Below, piece after piece: positions 1 through 6,453 of a DNA stretch of 64,000 bases. The stretch spans positions 1 to 64,000 of the IMG/VR virus record IMGVR_UViG_3300020419_000923; one strand, given 5' to 3'. The translations under genes and the position numbers were made by a program. Position 1 is the first letter of the stretch, and each line of letters opens with the position of its first letter. Origin of the DNA: a virus. Below the pieces are notes generated by a model. That model searched no databases and was not told the DNA's origin. It saw nothing but the letters and a program-made list of their open reading frames with translations.

Positions 1-534
1 AAACTGTACAACTTCGCCGACAAGGACAATGTGTTGGTGTTTGATGACTGTGACTCAGTACTGTTGGATGACCTTTCTCTGAACATATTGAAGGCGGCGT
101 TGGACTCTAAGAAGAGCAGACGTATACATTGGAACACGGATTCATTCAAGCTACGTAATGAGGGTGTTCCGGATTCTTTCGAGTTCAAGGGTTCCGCGAT
201 ATTCATTACGAACATCAAGTTCGATAACGTTAAGAGCAAGAAGCTTAGGGATCACCTGGAAGCACTTGAGAGCAGATGTCACTACATTGATCTAACCATT
301 GATACTGAGCGAGAGAAGATGCTGAGAATCAAGCAGATCACTGGTGATGGCATGCTTAACGAATACATGTTGGGCGAAGGCGTTGTGGACGATATCGTTG
401 ACTTCGTTGACATCAACAAGAAGAGATTACGTGAGCTATCGTTACGTACGGTGCTCAAGGTAGCAGACTTAGCTAAAGCATTCCCTGATAGATGGGAAGC
501 TATGGCGGAGAACACCGTGATGCGTCGAGGCTAA
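1..534 (+). CDS. AAA+ ATPase, C-terminal part (5' end outside window)
   Basis: The reading frame is open from base 1, so the gene starts upstream of the window; a GTG at 31 is only an internal codon. A Walker B-like segment (VLVFDDCD, about residues 11-18 of the visible part) is followed by a sensor-1-like strand (AIFITN) and an arginine-rich helical C-terminus, the order expected for an AAA+ ATPase. The P-loop must lie upstream. Similar AAA+ proteins of unknown role occur in many marine phages; CobS-type ATPases are one alternative, but I see no specific evidence for that. A double hairpin follows the stop codon. Confidence 0.7.
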   Translation, partial: KLYNFADKDNVLVFDDCDSVLLDDLSLNILKAALDSKKSRRIHWNTDSFKLRNEGVPDSFEFKGSAIFITNIKFDNVKSKKLRDHLEALESRCHYIDLTIDTEREKMLRIKQITGDGMLNEYMLGEGVVDDIVDFVDINKKRLRELSLRTVLKVADLAKAFPDRWEAMAENTVMRRG

Positions 535-549
535 CTCCGCACACGGATT

Positions 550-633
550 GAAGCAGGACTATCTTAGCCCTCACGTTCTGCTTCACACTAGCCCGGGTCA
601 GGACATGCCCTCGTCCATATGGCCCGGGCTTTT
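550..633 (+). terminator. tandem hairpin terminator
   Basis: Two consecutive stem-loops follow the ATPase gene. The first pairs 550-559 with 575-584 (10 bp with one G-T). The second pairs AGCCCGGG at 590-597 with CCCGGGCT at 623-630 and runs directly into TTT. The second is the likely rho-independent terminator. Confidence 0.7.
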
Positions 634-643
634 ACATTAGGGG

Positions 644-673
644 TTGACAAAACACACGATCAGACCTTATAAT
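644..673 (+). promoter_or_regulatory. sigma70-type promoter
   Basis: A consensus -35 TTGACA (644-649) and consensus -10 TATAAT (668-673) are separated by 18 nt. The promoter lies just after a terminator and 29 nt before the next start codon, which also has a purine-rich ribosome binding site (GAAGGAAGG). Confidence 0.8.
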
Positions 674-702
674 AATATTATAATTAGAAGGAAGGGCACT
701 AT

Positions 703-1032
703 ATGACATACATGATGGACAGATGGAACGAAGGCGATGTTAGGTTTGTTGACGGAGCTGTTGGTTGGATTATGAAGGATGGAGAGTTCCGTCCGCTTAT
801 GAGTGACGCTGTAGCTGAGCTACATGACGCTGGATACATAAGCTCAATAACAGTAGAGGCAACACGCATAGCTAGGGACAAGTACACACAGCGAACACTG
901 GCTGAGTATGCTGTGGCACAGCAGAACCGTACACCAGAGCAGATAGCAGAGGAACGTGCTGAAGCTAGGGCCGCTATGGGTCCGGGTGTGGACATGGTCA
1001 ACATGTTTACGGGCGAACGCTACACAACATAG
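703..1032 (+). CDS. hypothetical protein, 109 aa
   Basis: Unrecognised soluble protein. It starts at ATG 703 behind a good Shine-Dalgarno sequence and its own promoter. The C-terminal third is rich in Glu, Arg and Ala and probably helical (EQIAEERAEARAAM). The next gene has a separate promoter starting 4 nt after this stop codon, so each of these small genes appears to be its own transcription unit. Function unknown. Confidence 0.6.
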   Translation: MTYMMDRWNEGDVRFVDGAVGWIMKDGEFRPLMSDAVAELHDAGYISSITVEATRIARDKYTQRTLAEYAVAQQNRTPEQIAEERAEARAAMGPGVDMVNMFTGERYTT

Positions 1033-1035
1033 GGG

Positions 1036-1063
1036 TTGACATATAGCATATTGATGCTATTAT
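1036..1063 (+). promoter_or_regulatory. sigma70-type promoter
   Basis: TTGACA at 1036-1041 is followed after 16 nt by TATTAT (1058-1063), with a second TATA-rich stretch immediately downstream (TATAAG, 1063-1068). It lies 37 nt before the start of the 71-residue gene. Confidence 0.65.
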
Positions 1064-1100
1064 ATAAGAGTAATTAACAACAACAGAAGGGCTAAACACA

Positions 1101-1316
1101 ATGACAATGCTAGTAACAGGTTATACAAGTAAGAAGGAACTTAAGGCAAGCATAGGCGAGCAACTACAGTACGAGGAGACCAGCATGTTTGGTCCGGAGT
1201 ACAAGAGCACAGGTAGCTTTGTAGTAGCACACCGTCCGCTAGTAACAGGGCTTAAGGGACGCGAGTTCTTTGCTAAGGTTACAATGGCAGACGATAAGAT
1301 TGCGGCAGTTTCATAA
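1101..1316 (+). CDS. hypothetical protein, 71 aa
   Basis: Small unrecognised protein starting at ATG 1101, preceded by AGAAGG. It has its own promoter and a strong terminator, so it is a monocistronic unit. No membrane segment or cysteine motif is visible. The isolated, strongly promoted arrangement suggests an early host-takeover gene, but that is inference only. Confidence 0.6.
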   Translation: MTMLVTGYTSKKELKASIGEQLQYEETSMFGPEYKSTGSFVVAHRPLVTGLKGREFFAKVTMADDKIAAVS

Positions 1317-1335
1317 CACAAAATAAAATAAAAAT

Positions 1336-1361
1336 AAAAAGGTCCTTCGGGGCCTTTTTTT
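1336..1361 (+). terminator. rho-independent terminator with UUCG loop
   Basis: GGTCC and GGGCC pair (one T-G) around a TTCG tetraloop at 1341-1354, flanked by an A-run upstream and seven T residues downstream, so it could work in both directions. Confidence 0.85.
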
Positions 1362-1536
1362 ATGACCGAGAGGCAGAGAAAAAAAATTTCTTTCGAGAGG
1401 CGTGAGGCATAGTAAGTTGTGCAACTTGAGCTAGTAGCTACGAGCTAGGTGGTGTCAAATCACCAACCAGATTCTGTAAGTACTTCTTATAAATTTTCCG
1501 CGATCAATATTTTTTGGGCACAGGACCCATTTCGGA
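1362..1536. other. noncoding gap with small hairpins
   Basis: About 175 bases between convergent genes with no convincing reading frame. Short inverted repeats are visible (AAGTT..AACTT near 1412-1425 and TGGTG..CACCA near 1450-1470). I could not fit a tRNA cloverleaf to it. Confidence 0.4.
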
Positions 1537-1854
1537 CTACTCCACGTAGCCAGTTGGTCTACTACGCAGTTTCCTATACAGCATTGGTAGATATATGCCT
1601 ATTGACACTGATCCCCAGTATACTGCTAACAGTAACGAGTACAGCTTCCAGTTGTCAAAGTCTAGATAGTAGCCCAGTGCTATGAATCCTATCCAACTCC
1701 AATCTGTAAAACCGTGTATACGCTTGATGCGTTCTCTTCCGAATCGTTCGTGTAACTGTTTGCGTTTACCCGCAAACCAAGGTGATACATGTCTAAGTAT
1801 AACGAAACCTTCGTTAAAAAACATTATGGTGTATCCTATAGCAAATGCTATCAT
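1537..1854 (-). CDS. small membrane protein, 105 aa
   Basis: Unrecognised integral membrane protein. A hydrophobic N-terminal helix (IAFAIGYTIMFF) and a second hydrophobic region (WIGFIALGYYL..YSLLLAVYWGSVSIGIYLP) flank a basic cytoplasmic-type loop, suggesting two to three membrane passes. The ATG at 1854 overlaps the stop of the upstream zinc-finger gene as ATGA; an ATG four codons upstream (1866) is the alternative. Function unknown. Confidence 0.55.
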   Translation of the reverse strand: MIAFAIGYTIMFFNEGFVILRHVSPWFAGKRKQLHERFGRERIKRIHGFTDWSWIGFIALGYYLDFDNWKLYSLLLAVYWGSVSIGIYLPMLYRKLRSRPTGYVE

Positions 1855-2135
1855 GTTATGCTCCATTTAAACTTCTGTTTGTTCATTATAACTCCCTGTT
1901 CACCGTATACACACACAGTAGCATGTTCAGTAAACTCATTCCAATCAAAGAACACCTTATCACACTCAGGACAACAACACCAACCTATCTTACTGTACAG
2001 CTTGTGTTCATCGCTGAAGTGTTGCTTTAACGCATCTGGTCCAGTAGGTGTCCGTAGTTGCTTAGGAATGGCTTTGGATCCTTTGGGTCGCAACCCACCG
2101 CTTGAAGCATTCTTACGCCCTTTTCTGTCAACCAT
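1851..2135 (-). CDS. C2H2-like zinc finger protein, 94 aa
   Basis: The C-terminal half carries a zinc-finger-like pattern (CCCPEC, then HATVC about 15 residues later), while the N-terminal half is basic and rich in Gly and Lys, as in a nucleic-acid-binding tail. The start at ATG 2135 is chosen because AAGGAAGG lies six bases upstream. This start sits inside the upstream gene, in another frame, giving an unusually long same-strand overlap of 109 nt. Function unknown; possibly DNA or RNA binding. Confidence 0.5.
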   Translation of the reverse strand: MVDRKGRKNASSGGLRPKGSKAIPKQLRTPTGPDALKQHFSDEHKLYSKIGWCCCPECDKVFFDWNEFTEHATVCVYGEQGVIMNKQKFKWSIT

Positions 2136-2308
2136 ATGTGTCCTTCCTTGTTGGTACCAATATAGCCCTTGTCGTAGTAGGGCTGTAATCTTTTCATTGC
2201 CTCTTTTTCTGCCTTTACCCAATGACCTGATTTAGCGTTGATGATCAGCTTGTAGTCTTCGTACTTCAAGTCTGGATCTTCATACTGTGCTAGTTGCTGT
2301 GGTGTCAT
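2027..2308 (-). CDS. hypothetical protein, 93 aa, possible winged-helix fold
   Basis: The ATG at 2308 has a very strong Shine-Dalgarno sequence (AAGGAGG). The middle of the protein (helix ending in RLQPYYDKGYI, then HIWLTEKGVRML) resembles the helix-plus-wing pattern of winged helix-turn-helix proteins, as in LTxxG-type wings; this is a weak similarity. Its 3' part encodes the N-terminus of the zinc finger gene in another frame. A small regulator is possible. Confidence 0.5.
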   Translation of the reverse strand: MTPQQLAQYEDPDLKYEDYKLIINAKSGHWVKAEKEAMKRLQPYYDKGYIGTNKEGHIWLTEKGVRMLQAVGCDPKDPKPFLSNYGHLLDQMR

Positions 2309-2397
2309 ACTAGATCCTCCTTACAGTACTTATCAGTGACGAAGTCTTCTGATGCCGTCCTGGCCAAATCTCCGCTACCGTTACTACGCTGATCGCT

Positions 2398-2447
2398 AAC
2401 GCTTCGCGTTTGTCTAAATCTGGCTTAACCGCTTCGCGGCCGTTTTT
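2398..2447 (+). terminator. paired GC-rich hairpins, possible terminator
   Basis: Two short stems share the core GCTTCGCG: AACGC/GCGTT at 2398-2410 and CCGC/GCGG at 2429-2439. The second is followed within three bases by TTTTT (2443-2447). No plus-strand gene precedes them, so they may instead insulate the heme oxygenase gene from the divergent minus-strand genes. The rest of the 2309-2483 gap shows nothing else clear. Confidence 0.35.
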
Positions 2448-2470
2448 AAACCGCTGGAGGCTCCGCCTGG

Positions 2471-2478
2471 AGTAAATA
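2471..2478 (+). promoter_or_regulatory. late-type promoter candidate, heme oxygenase
   Basis: AGTAAATA lies exactly five bases before the ATG at 2484, the same spacing seen for GATAAATA in front of virion genes here. The GGAG at 2469-2472 could also act as a ribosome binding site, so the call is tentative. Confidence 0.35.
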
Positions 2479-2483
2479 TACAC

Positions 2484-3017
2484 ATGAGCAAACTTAAAGA
2501 ACTTACATGGGAAAACCACAAGAAGGCTGAACGCATGACACATGCTCGTAAGCTACTCAAGGGCATGGAGCCAGGAGAATACTATCGCTTTGTGTACAAC
2601 CAATCGGTACAGTACGGAGCGTTGGAAGAACAAGCACGATCAAGAGGACTGTTGGCGGGCATTGAATCAATAGCACGTCTGGACAACATGCGCCAGGATC
2701 TAGCTGAACTGGAAACACAGCACGGATACACGCAGGACCCAGATCTGCTCACACCCGTGGTTGATGAGTACGTGGACTATGTAAAGACACTGGACGATGA
2801 AGGCATACTAGCACACCTATACGTAAGGCACTTTGGAGAACTGCATGGCGGACAGATGATCAAGAAGCGAGCACCAGGATCAGGAACCATGTACGACTTT
2901 GATGATGCTCCTGGAATCATAGCCAAGGTAAGAGCCAAACTGCATGATGGCATGGCTGATGAAGCCAATGTGTGTTTCGAATACGCAATGCGTACATTTC
3001 AAGAGCTGGATCGTTGA
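2484..3017 (+). CDS. ho1: heme oxygenase (biliverdin-producing type)
   Basis: Cleaves heme to biliverdin, CO and Fe(II) using reduced ferredoxin in bacteria. The N-terminal helix carries the expected proximal histidine (ENHKKAER, H12), and the distal helix has the Gly-rich signature in the form RHFGELHGGQMIKK (about residues 114-127), matching the GDLSGGQ region of the HO family. At 177 aa it is shorter than cyanobacterial HO1 (about 240 aa) and lacks the C-terminal extension. Heme oxygenases are known in marine T4-like cyanophages, where they feed bilin synthesis; no bilin reductase is visible here, so iron release or heme turnover is equally possible. A small membrane gene overlaps its stop, and a TonB-dependent receptor unit converges on it. 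Confidence 0.88.
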   Translation: MSKLKELTWENHKKAERMTHARKLLKGMEPGEYYRFVYNQSVQYGALEEQARSRGLLAGIESIARLDNMRQDLAELETQHGYTQDPDLLTPVVDEYVDYVKTLDDEGILAHLYVRHFGELHGGQMIKKRAPGSGTMYDFDDAPGIIAKVRAKLHDGMADEANVCFEYAMRTFQELDR

Positions 3018-3199
3018 TAGTTTTTGGCTACATCCTAGTAGCAGTATGGATCACTACCACTGGTGACATACAAGGCGAAGCAGTGGATTACTTTTACTCG
3101 GAAAGCGACTGCTGGGAAGCAGTGGCATATGAATGGGAAAACAGAACCATTGGCGAGAGCTTTACCTGTATAGCAGAAGGCGTAAACGAAACTCCCTAG
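3014..3199 (+). CDS. small membrane-anchored protein, 61 aa
   Basis: The TTG start at 3014 overlaps the heme oxygenase stop (TTGA), implying translational coupling. The N-terminus is one hydrophobic helix (VFGYILVAVWI), followed by a mostly acidic domain with two cysteines (SDCWEA, SFTCIA) that could form a disulfide outside the cytoplasm. No known family recognised. Longer starts reaching back into the heme oxygenase gene are less likely. Confidence 0.5.
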   Translation: MIVFGYILVAVWITTTGDIQGEAVDYFYSESDCWEAVAYEWENRTIGESFTCIAEGVNETP

Positions 3200-3318
3200 A
3201 CATAAACATGGTGTTTAAAACGCATTTAAACGCCTTTTTAGCACGTTCAAACAGTAAACAGCATAACTGTACTCAGAATCACAAGAACCATGAAATAAGA
3301 GCCATTTAGGTGGGAAAA

Positions 3319-3347
3319 CCATAGGCGACAGATGTCTGTCGCCATGG
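3319..3347. terminator. bidirectional terminator
   Basis: A long hairpin pairs GGCGACAG (3324-3331) with CTGTCGCC (3336-3343), extended by CCAT/ATGG across a one-base bulge. It lies between convergent genes and is followed by TTTT on the minus strand. Confidence 0.75.
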
Positions 3348-3367
3348 TGTGTTTTGAGCCTTGCTTT

Positions 3368-5161
3368 TTAGAATTTCTTCTTATAGCTTAAAAACCAAGT
3401 TCTACCGTTTTGATTGTAGCCGTCTGGTTTTTGGTAATCTTCATCAGTCACGTTCATTAAACTGGCAGTGATTGATGTTGATTCATCGAAGTTTATTGAA
3501 TGGTGTAGGTCAAACAGATGTACTCCTGACATGTCCTTACGGGCATAGGTGCTGGCATCTAGATCAACATGCTCACCAGTGTATGCGTGGGTCACAGTGG
3601 TTGTGAACTTGCCTGTCATCTCCTGCCTTACAAAACTTTGATTGAATGACCATTTTGGTCTACGTAAAAGCTGTGTACCGCTTGAGTCTTCAGCAATGCT
3701 CCAGTGTGCTCCGAGGTTGTGTTGCCACTCGTTGTTAAACGCATAGTTGTAGTTTGTTTCCAATCCCTTGCGTTCGCTAGTGCCTGACACGTTCGAATAC
3801 GTGGAGTTACCATACGTGATGGCATTGTCGATGTCCGTGGTGTAGTATACCATGTCAAATCTCTTGTAGGTAAAGCCAACGTCCAAGGTCTTGCCTTTTT
3901 CTACATCCAGCGTCGGGTTACCCGAGTAACCATAACTGTCCGCACCGTACTTTTCATACAGGGTAGGTGTTCGCACACTATTGCTCCAATTGGATCTCAG
4001 TTTGAGATCTTCGGTCAACATGTAGTATCCGCCCAGCTTGTATGTGTAGTAGTCATCATAGTCTTCCAAGTGATCCAAACGTACTCCTGAACTGATCATT
4101 CCGTTCTCTACCACTCTCCAGTTGCTGTTTACAAAGTAACCAGTGTTCCAATGATCAGCGTCAACTGAACTGGTGTATGATCCTCTGTTATTAAACTTGG
4201 CTTCCTGGCTTTCGTATTCTATACCTGGAACTATGTCTACGTTGTCCTTGACGATGGTTTGGCTCAACAGTATGTTTGTGCTGTTACTGTCATACTCATC
4301 TATCTCTGAACCGTTAGTGTATGTTCTATCATAGGTTGTGTGTCCAATAGCAAAGTCCATGTGTCCGTGCTTGTTGTTCTTCTTACCTATAATTTGATAC
4401 ACGTTGTTCTTGTTGTTAGCAACATAGTCCGGATCATCTGAGCTACCATCAAGGTCACTGTCGTTATCCTTGTGTAGTATGTTTGTTTTGATATGACCAT
4501 CTTCTAATCTCGTGTAAGTTCCTATGCTGAAGTTACGCACAGAATATCCGTCGTCTTCAGTTCCTTCCTTAACACTGATACCATCACTGTCCGTACCACT
4601 TGCTGTTATAAACAAATGTGTACCGTTCTTGGTTTGATTGTGTACTCGCAGTTCCATACCTTTTGTGTTGTTTGATCCTGCCTTAAATGTTATTGAGTTT
4701 TCATAAAACTCACCTGTGATAAAGTTAACAACTCCACCTATTGAATTTGGTCCTACCATAGCACCGCTTGGATTTTTTACGATCTCAATTGCTGATATGC
4801 TAGACATAAAGTCTTGTCCAAAGTCATGTAGTCCGTTTGTGGTAGAAGCGTCCTTTATAGGCAATCCGTTCATTGTTACCAATGTGTGATTGCTATCACC
4901 CCCACGCATGAACAAACTTACGTTCTGTCCTGTTGGTCCACTCTGGGTCATACTTAATCCAGTTACTCTATTCACTGCTTGTACGAAGTCCTGAGTGTTC
5001 TCTACTTCCAATGTGTACTTGTCTACGTAATCATATGTCGTAGTAGCCGTTGCTTGATCAGTATTACTACGAGTCAAGTAGATGGTAATCTCCATCATAG
5101 CTGAAGCCACACTTGAATAAGTTATTCCTAAAAATAGAAATATTAAAAATAGTTTACGCAT
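3368..5161 (-). CDS. TonB-dependent outer-membrane receptor, BtuB-like
   Basis: A complete outer-membrane receptor of 597 aa (E. coli BtuB is 614). Residues 1-21 form a signal peptide ending in SVASA. A TonB-box-like stretch follows (EITIYLT), then a plug domain (LFMRGGDSNHTLVTMNG, VEIVKNPSG-type and IGGVVNFIT motifs, residues about 75-150), then a beta-barrel ending in a C-terminal phenylalanine (SYKKKF), the BAM assembly signal. The C-terminal third matches BtuB motifs as I remember them (RKGLE, LLRRPKWSF, NVTDEDYQ, GRTW). In bacteria such proteins import cobalamin, siderophores or heme with energy from TonB. It overlaps the upstream DUF6580-like gene by 8 nt. The substrate is not determinable; B12 is the best guess. 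No frameshift or missing domain is seen, so it looks functional. Confidence 0.88.
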   Translation of the reverse strand: MRKLFLIFLFLGITYSSVASAMMEITIYLTRSNTDQATATTTYDYVDKYTLEVENTQDFVQAVNRVTGLSMTQSGPTGQNVSLFMRGGDSNHTLVTMNGLPIKDASTTNGLHDFGQDFMSSISAIEIVKNPSGAMVGPNSIGGVVNFITGEFYENSITFKAGSNNTKGMELRVHNQTKNGTHLFITASGTDSDGISVKEGTEDDGYSVRNFSIGTYTRLEDGHIKTNILHKDNDSDLDGSSDDPDYVANNKNNVYQIIGKKNNKHGHMDFAIGHTTYDRTYTNGSEIDEYDSNSTNILLSQTIVKDNVDIVPGIEYESQEAKFNNRGSYTSSVDADHWNTGYFVNSNWRVVENGMISSGVRLDHLEDYDDYYTYKLGGYYMLTEDLKLRSNWSNSVRTPTLYEKYGADSYGYSGNPTLDVEKGKTLDVGFTYKRFDMVYYTTDIDNAITYGNSTYSNVSGTSERKGLETNYNYAFNNEWQHNLGAHWSIAEDSSGTQLLRRPKWSFNQSFVRQEMTGKFTTTVTHAYTGEHVDLDASTYARKDMSGVHLFDLHHSINFDESTSITASLMNVTDEDYQKPDGYNQNGRTWFLSYKKKF

Positions 5162-5627
5162 AAATCCTCCTTTGTATCGTAACTATTGATTTTATAATCA
5201 AAGTGTAAAATAATGTGCCTGTTAGTGTGTTAGCAAAGAACGGTATAGCCGCTATGTAACATGCTATAAGTCCTTGCCAAGTTAATCCATAATATCCTGT
5301 AAGCCATACAGCAAAGTTGGTAATCACAAAAAACAACACACTAGCAGTTGATCCTGCTAGGTATGCGTTGTTGATGTACCTTGGTATGAAACTACATAAT
5401 GCTATGGACATGTATACCACCCCCAACGTACTGTGCCAACCAAAATATAAATCGCTTAACATCATTGAACCTAATGCTATTGCTATTCCTGATAATGTTG
5501 CTCCTGTAATCATTGGAGCCATTACTGCTACTGCTAGTATTGGTGTAAAGTTGGGTGGGTGTGGTATTATTCTACTCAAGGCGATAGTAGACACGAATAC
5601 TATCAAGTAAAATAAATTTTTGCTCAT
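5154..5627 (-). CDS. DUF6580-like integral membrane protein
   Basis: A 157-aa hydrophobic protein with about five membrane helices. The first helix is followed by the segment PHPPNFTPILA (about residues 23-33), the signature I associate with the DUF6580 family, sometimes described as resembling substrate-binding (S) components of ECF vitamin transporters. It is the first gene of a two-gene unit with the BtuB-like receptor, overlapping it by 8 nt, and has its own promoter 10 nt upstream. The pairing suggests outer- plus inner-membrane uptake of the same small molecule; this is inference from context. Confidence 0.7.
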   Translation of the reverse strand: MSKNLFYLIVFVSTIALSRIIPHPPNFTPILAVAVMAPMITGATLSGIAIALGSMMLSDLYFGWHSTLGVVYMSIALCSFIPRYINNAYLAGSTASVLFFVITNFAVWLTGYYGLTWQGLIACYIAAIPFFANTLTGTLFYTLIIKSIVTIQRRIYA

Positions 5628-5636
5628 CTTTTCTAT

Positions 5637-5665
5637 ACTATACTACGAGTTGGTTGTTTTGTCAA
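5637..5665 (-). promoter_or_regulatory. sigma70-type promoter for receptor unit
   Basis: Reading on the minus strand, TTGACA (5665-5660) and TATAGT (5642-5637) are separated by exactly 17 nt. The -10 ends 9 nt before the ATG at 5627, leaving almost no leader. There is therefore no room for a cobalamin riboswitch. Confidence 0.8.
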
Positions 5666-6453
5666 GTACTTTCGGTAAAGCACTCTTTTGGTAACGAGTT
5701 ACCAGGTCCCTTTGCTTTTTCTATCAGTTCAGGTAGTAGACCCGGGTGTGATAGTTTTTGTTTGTGTGTTAAGAAGCCTGTTTCAAACCCAGACTCTAAA
5801 TCTAATTCTTTCTTATTGCTTATACTTTGTATAATTTTCTCAGCGAATATAGAATGGTTAGCAAGTGTCATATGATTTGCTCTAGTATCTATACTTTGAT
5901 TATACCATAACAACATCTCTTCTTCGGATGTAAATTCTCTATCACATACATGGAAAGTCATGTTACCTATTACCGGTATAAGGTCTGTCCACTCGATGTT
6001 TAAATTAAAACTTGGAATCAGCAGTAGGTGTAATTCGTTTTCAATCTGCTTTACACGTATGCTGTCAATCATTTGTTCTATACGCAATTGATCTATATCA
6101 TCACGTTGTAGGTACAGCCAATAGTCCATAACAGCTCTATACTTTTCTGGCTCAGCAGTTTCAAGGGATTTAGCATCGTGTGTTTCTGTGATACTAGCTA
6201 GATTGCTTAGATGAGGTCTGTCTTTGAAAAACCATTGACGTGAATGTTCTGTTGTAAAGAATATTACAATGTCACCTGGCTGTTGTTTGTCATCACGGAA
6301 CTGCATAGCACTCCATTCATTTGATGAACCAGCACAGGCTTGGTTGACTACTCTATCTATTCTCAAGTACCCTGCTAATTGCCTTTGCCAACACCAATCT
6401 ACTTTCCAGTCAACAGCAAAGCTATCACCATATATCCATAATGTTTTAGTCAA
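5662..6453 (-). CDS. SGNH/GDSL-like hydrolase
   Basis: The N-terminus LWIYGDSFAVDW carries the GDS nucleophile block, and block II glycine fits NQACAGSSNEW (about residues 38-48). Near the C-terminus TLANHSIFAEKI supplies a candidate catalytic His in an LxNH context. SGNH enzymes are esterases or acyl/acetyl hydrolases, often acting on polysaccharide O-acetyl groups. The canonical DxxH is altered, so activity is less certain than the fold. Last gene of a coupled operon, overlapping the nitrilase gene by 8 nt; its stop overlaps the -35 of the receptor promoter. Confidence 0.65.
   Translation of the reverse strand: MTKTLWIYGDSFAVDWKVDWCWQRQLAGYLRIDRVVNQACAGSSNEWSAMQFRDDKQQPGDIVIFFTTEHSRQWFFKDRPHLSNLASITETHDAKSLETAEPEKYRAVMDYWLYLQRDDIDQLRIEQMIDSIRVKQIENELHLLLIPSFNLNIEWTDLIPVIGNMTFHVCDREFTSEEEMLLWYNQSIDTRANHMTLANHSIFAEKIIQSISNKKELDLESGFETGFLTHKQKLSHPGLLPELIEKAKGPGNSLPKECFTEST

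Noticed and set aside
1-534. CobS-type cobaltochelatase ATPase
   Set aside because: Tempting given the B12-like receptor nearby, but only general AAA+ features are visible and no CobS-specific motif is present in this fragment.
1372-1480. Possible tRNA near GGTGGTGTCAAATCACCAACCA
   Set aside because: A T-arm-like hairpin with a CCA-like end is visible, but its loop has six bases and no acceptor stem, D-arm or anticodon arm can be paired with it.
1449-2235. Plus-strand open frames across 1449-2235
   Set aside because: They are antisense to better minus-strand genes with ribosome binding sites and overlaps, and their composition (Ser/Leu/Cys/Thr runs) is typical of shadow frames.
2310-2543. 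Minus-strand 77-residue open frame
   Set aside because: It runs antisense into the heme oxygenase start, across GC-rich hairpins, and has no ribosome binding site or recognisable sequence.
2484-3017. Heme oxygenase as proof of a cyanobacterial host
   Set aside because: No photosystem, plastocyanin, phycobilin or carbon-metabolism genes typical of cyanophages occur in the window, so the host remains open.
5628-5661. Cobalamin riboswitch before the BtuB-like unit
   Set aside because: Only 34 bases separate the ATG from the neighbouring gene, and the -10 is 10 nt from the ATG; a riboswitch needs far more leader.
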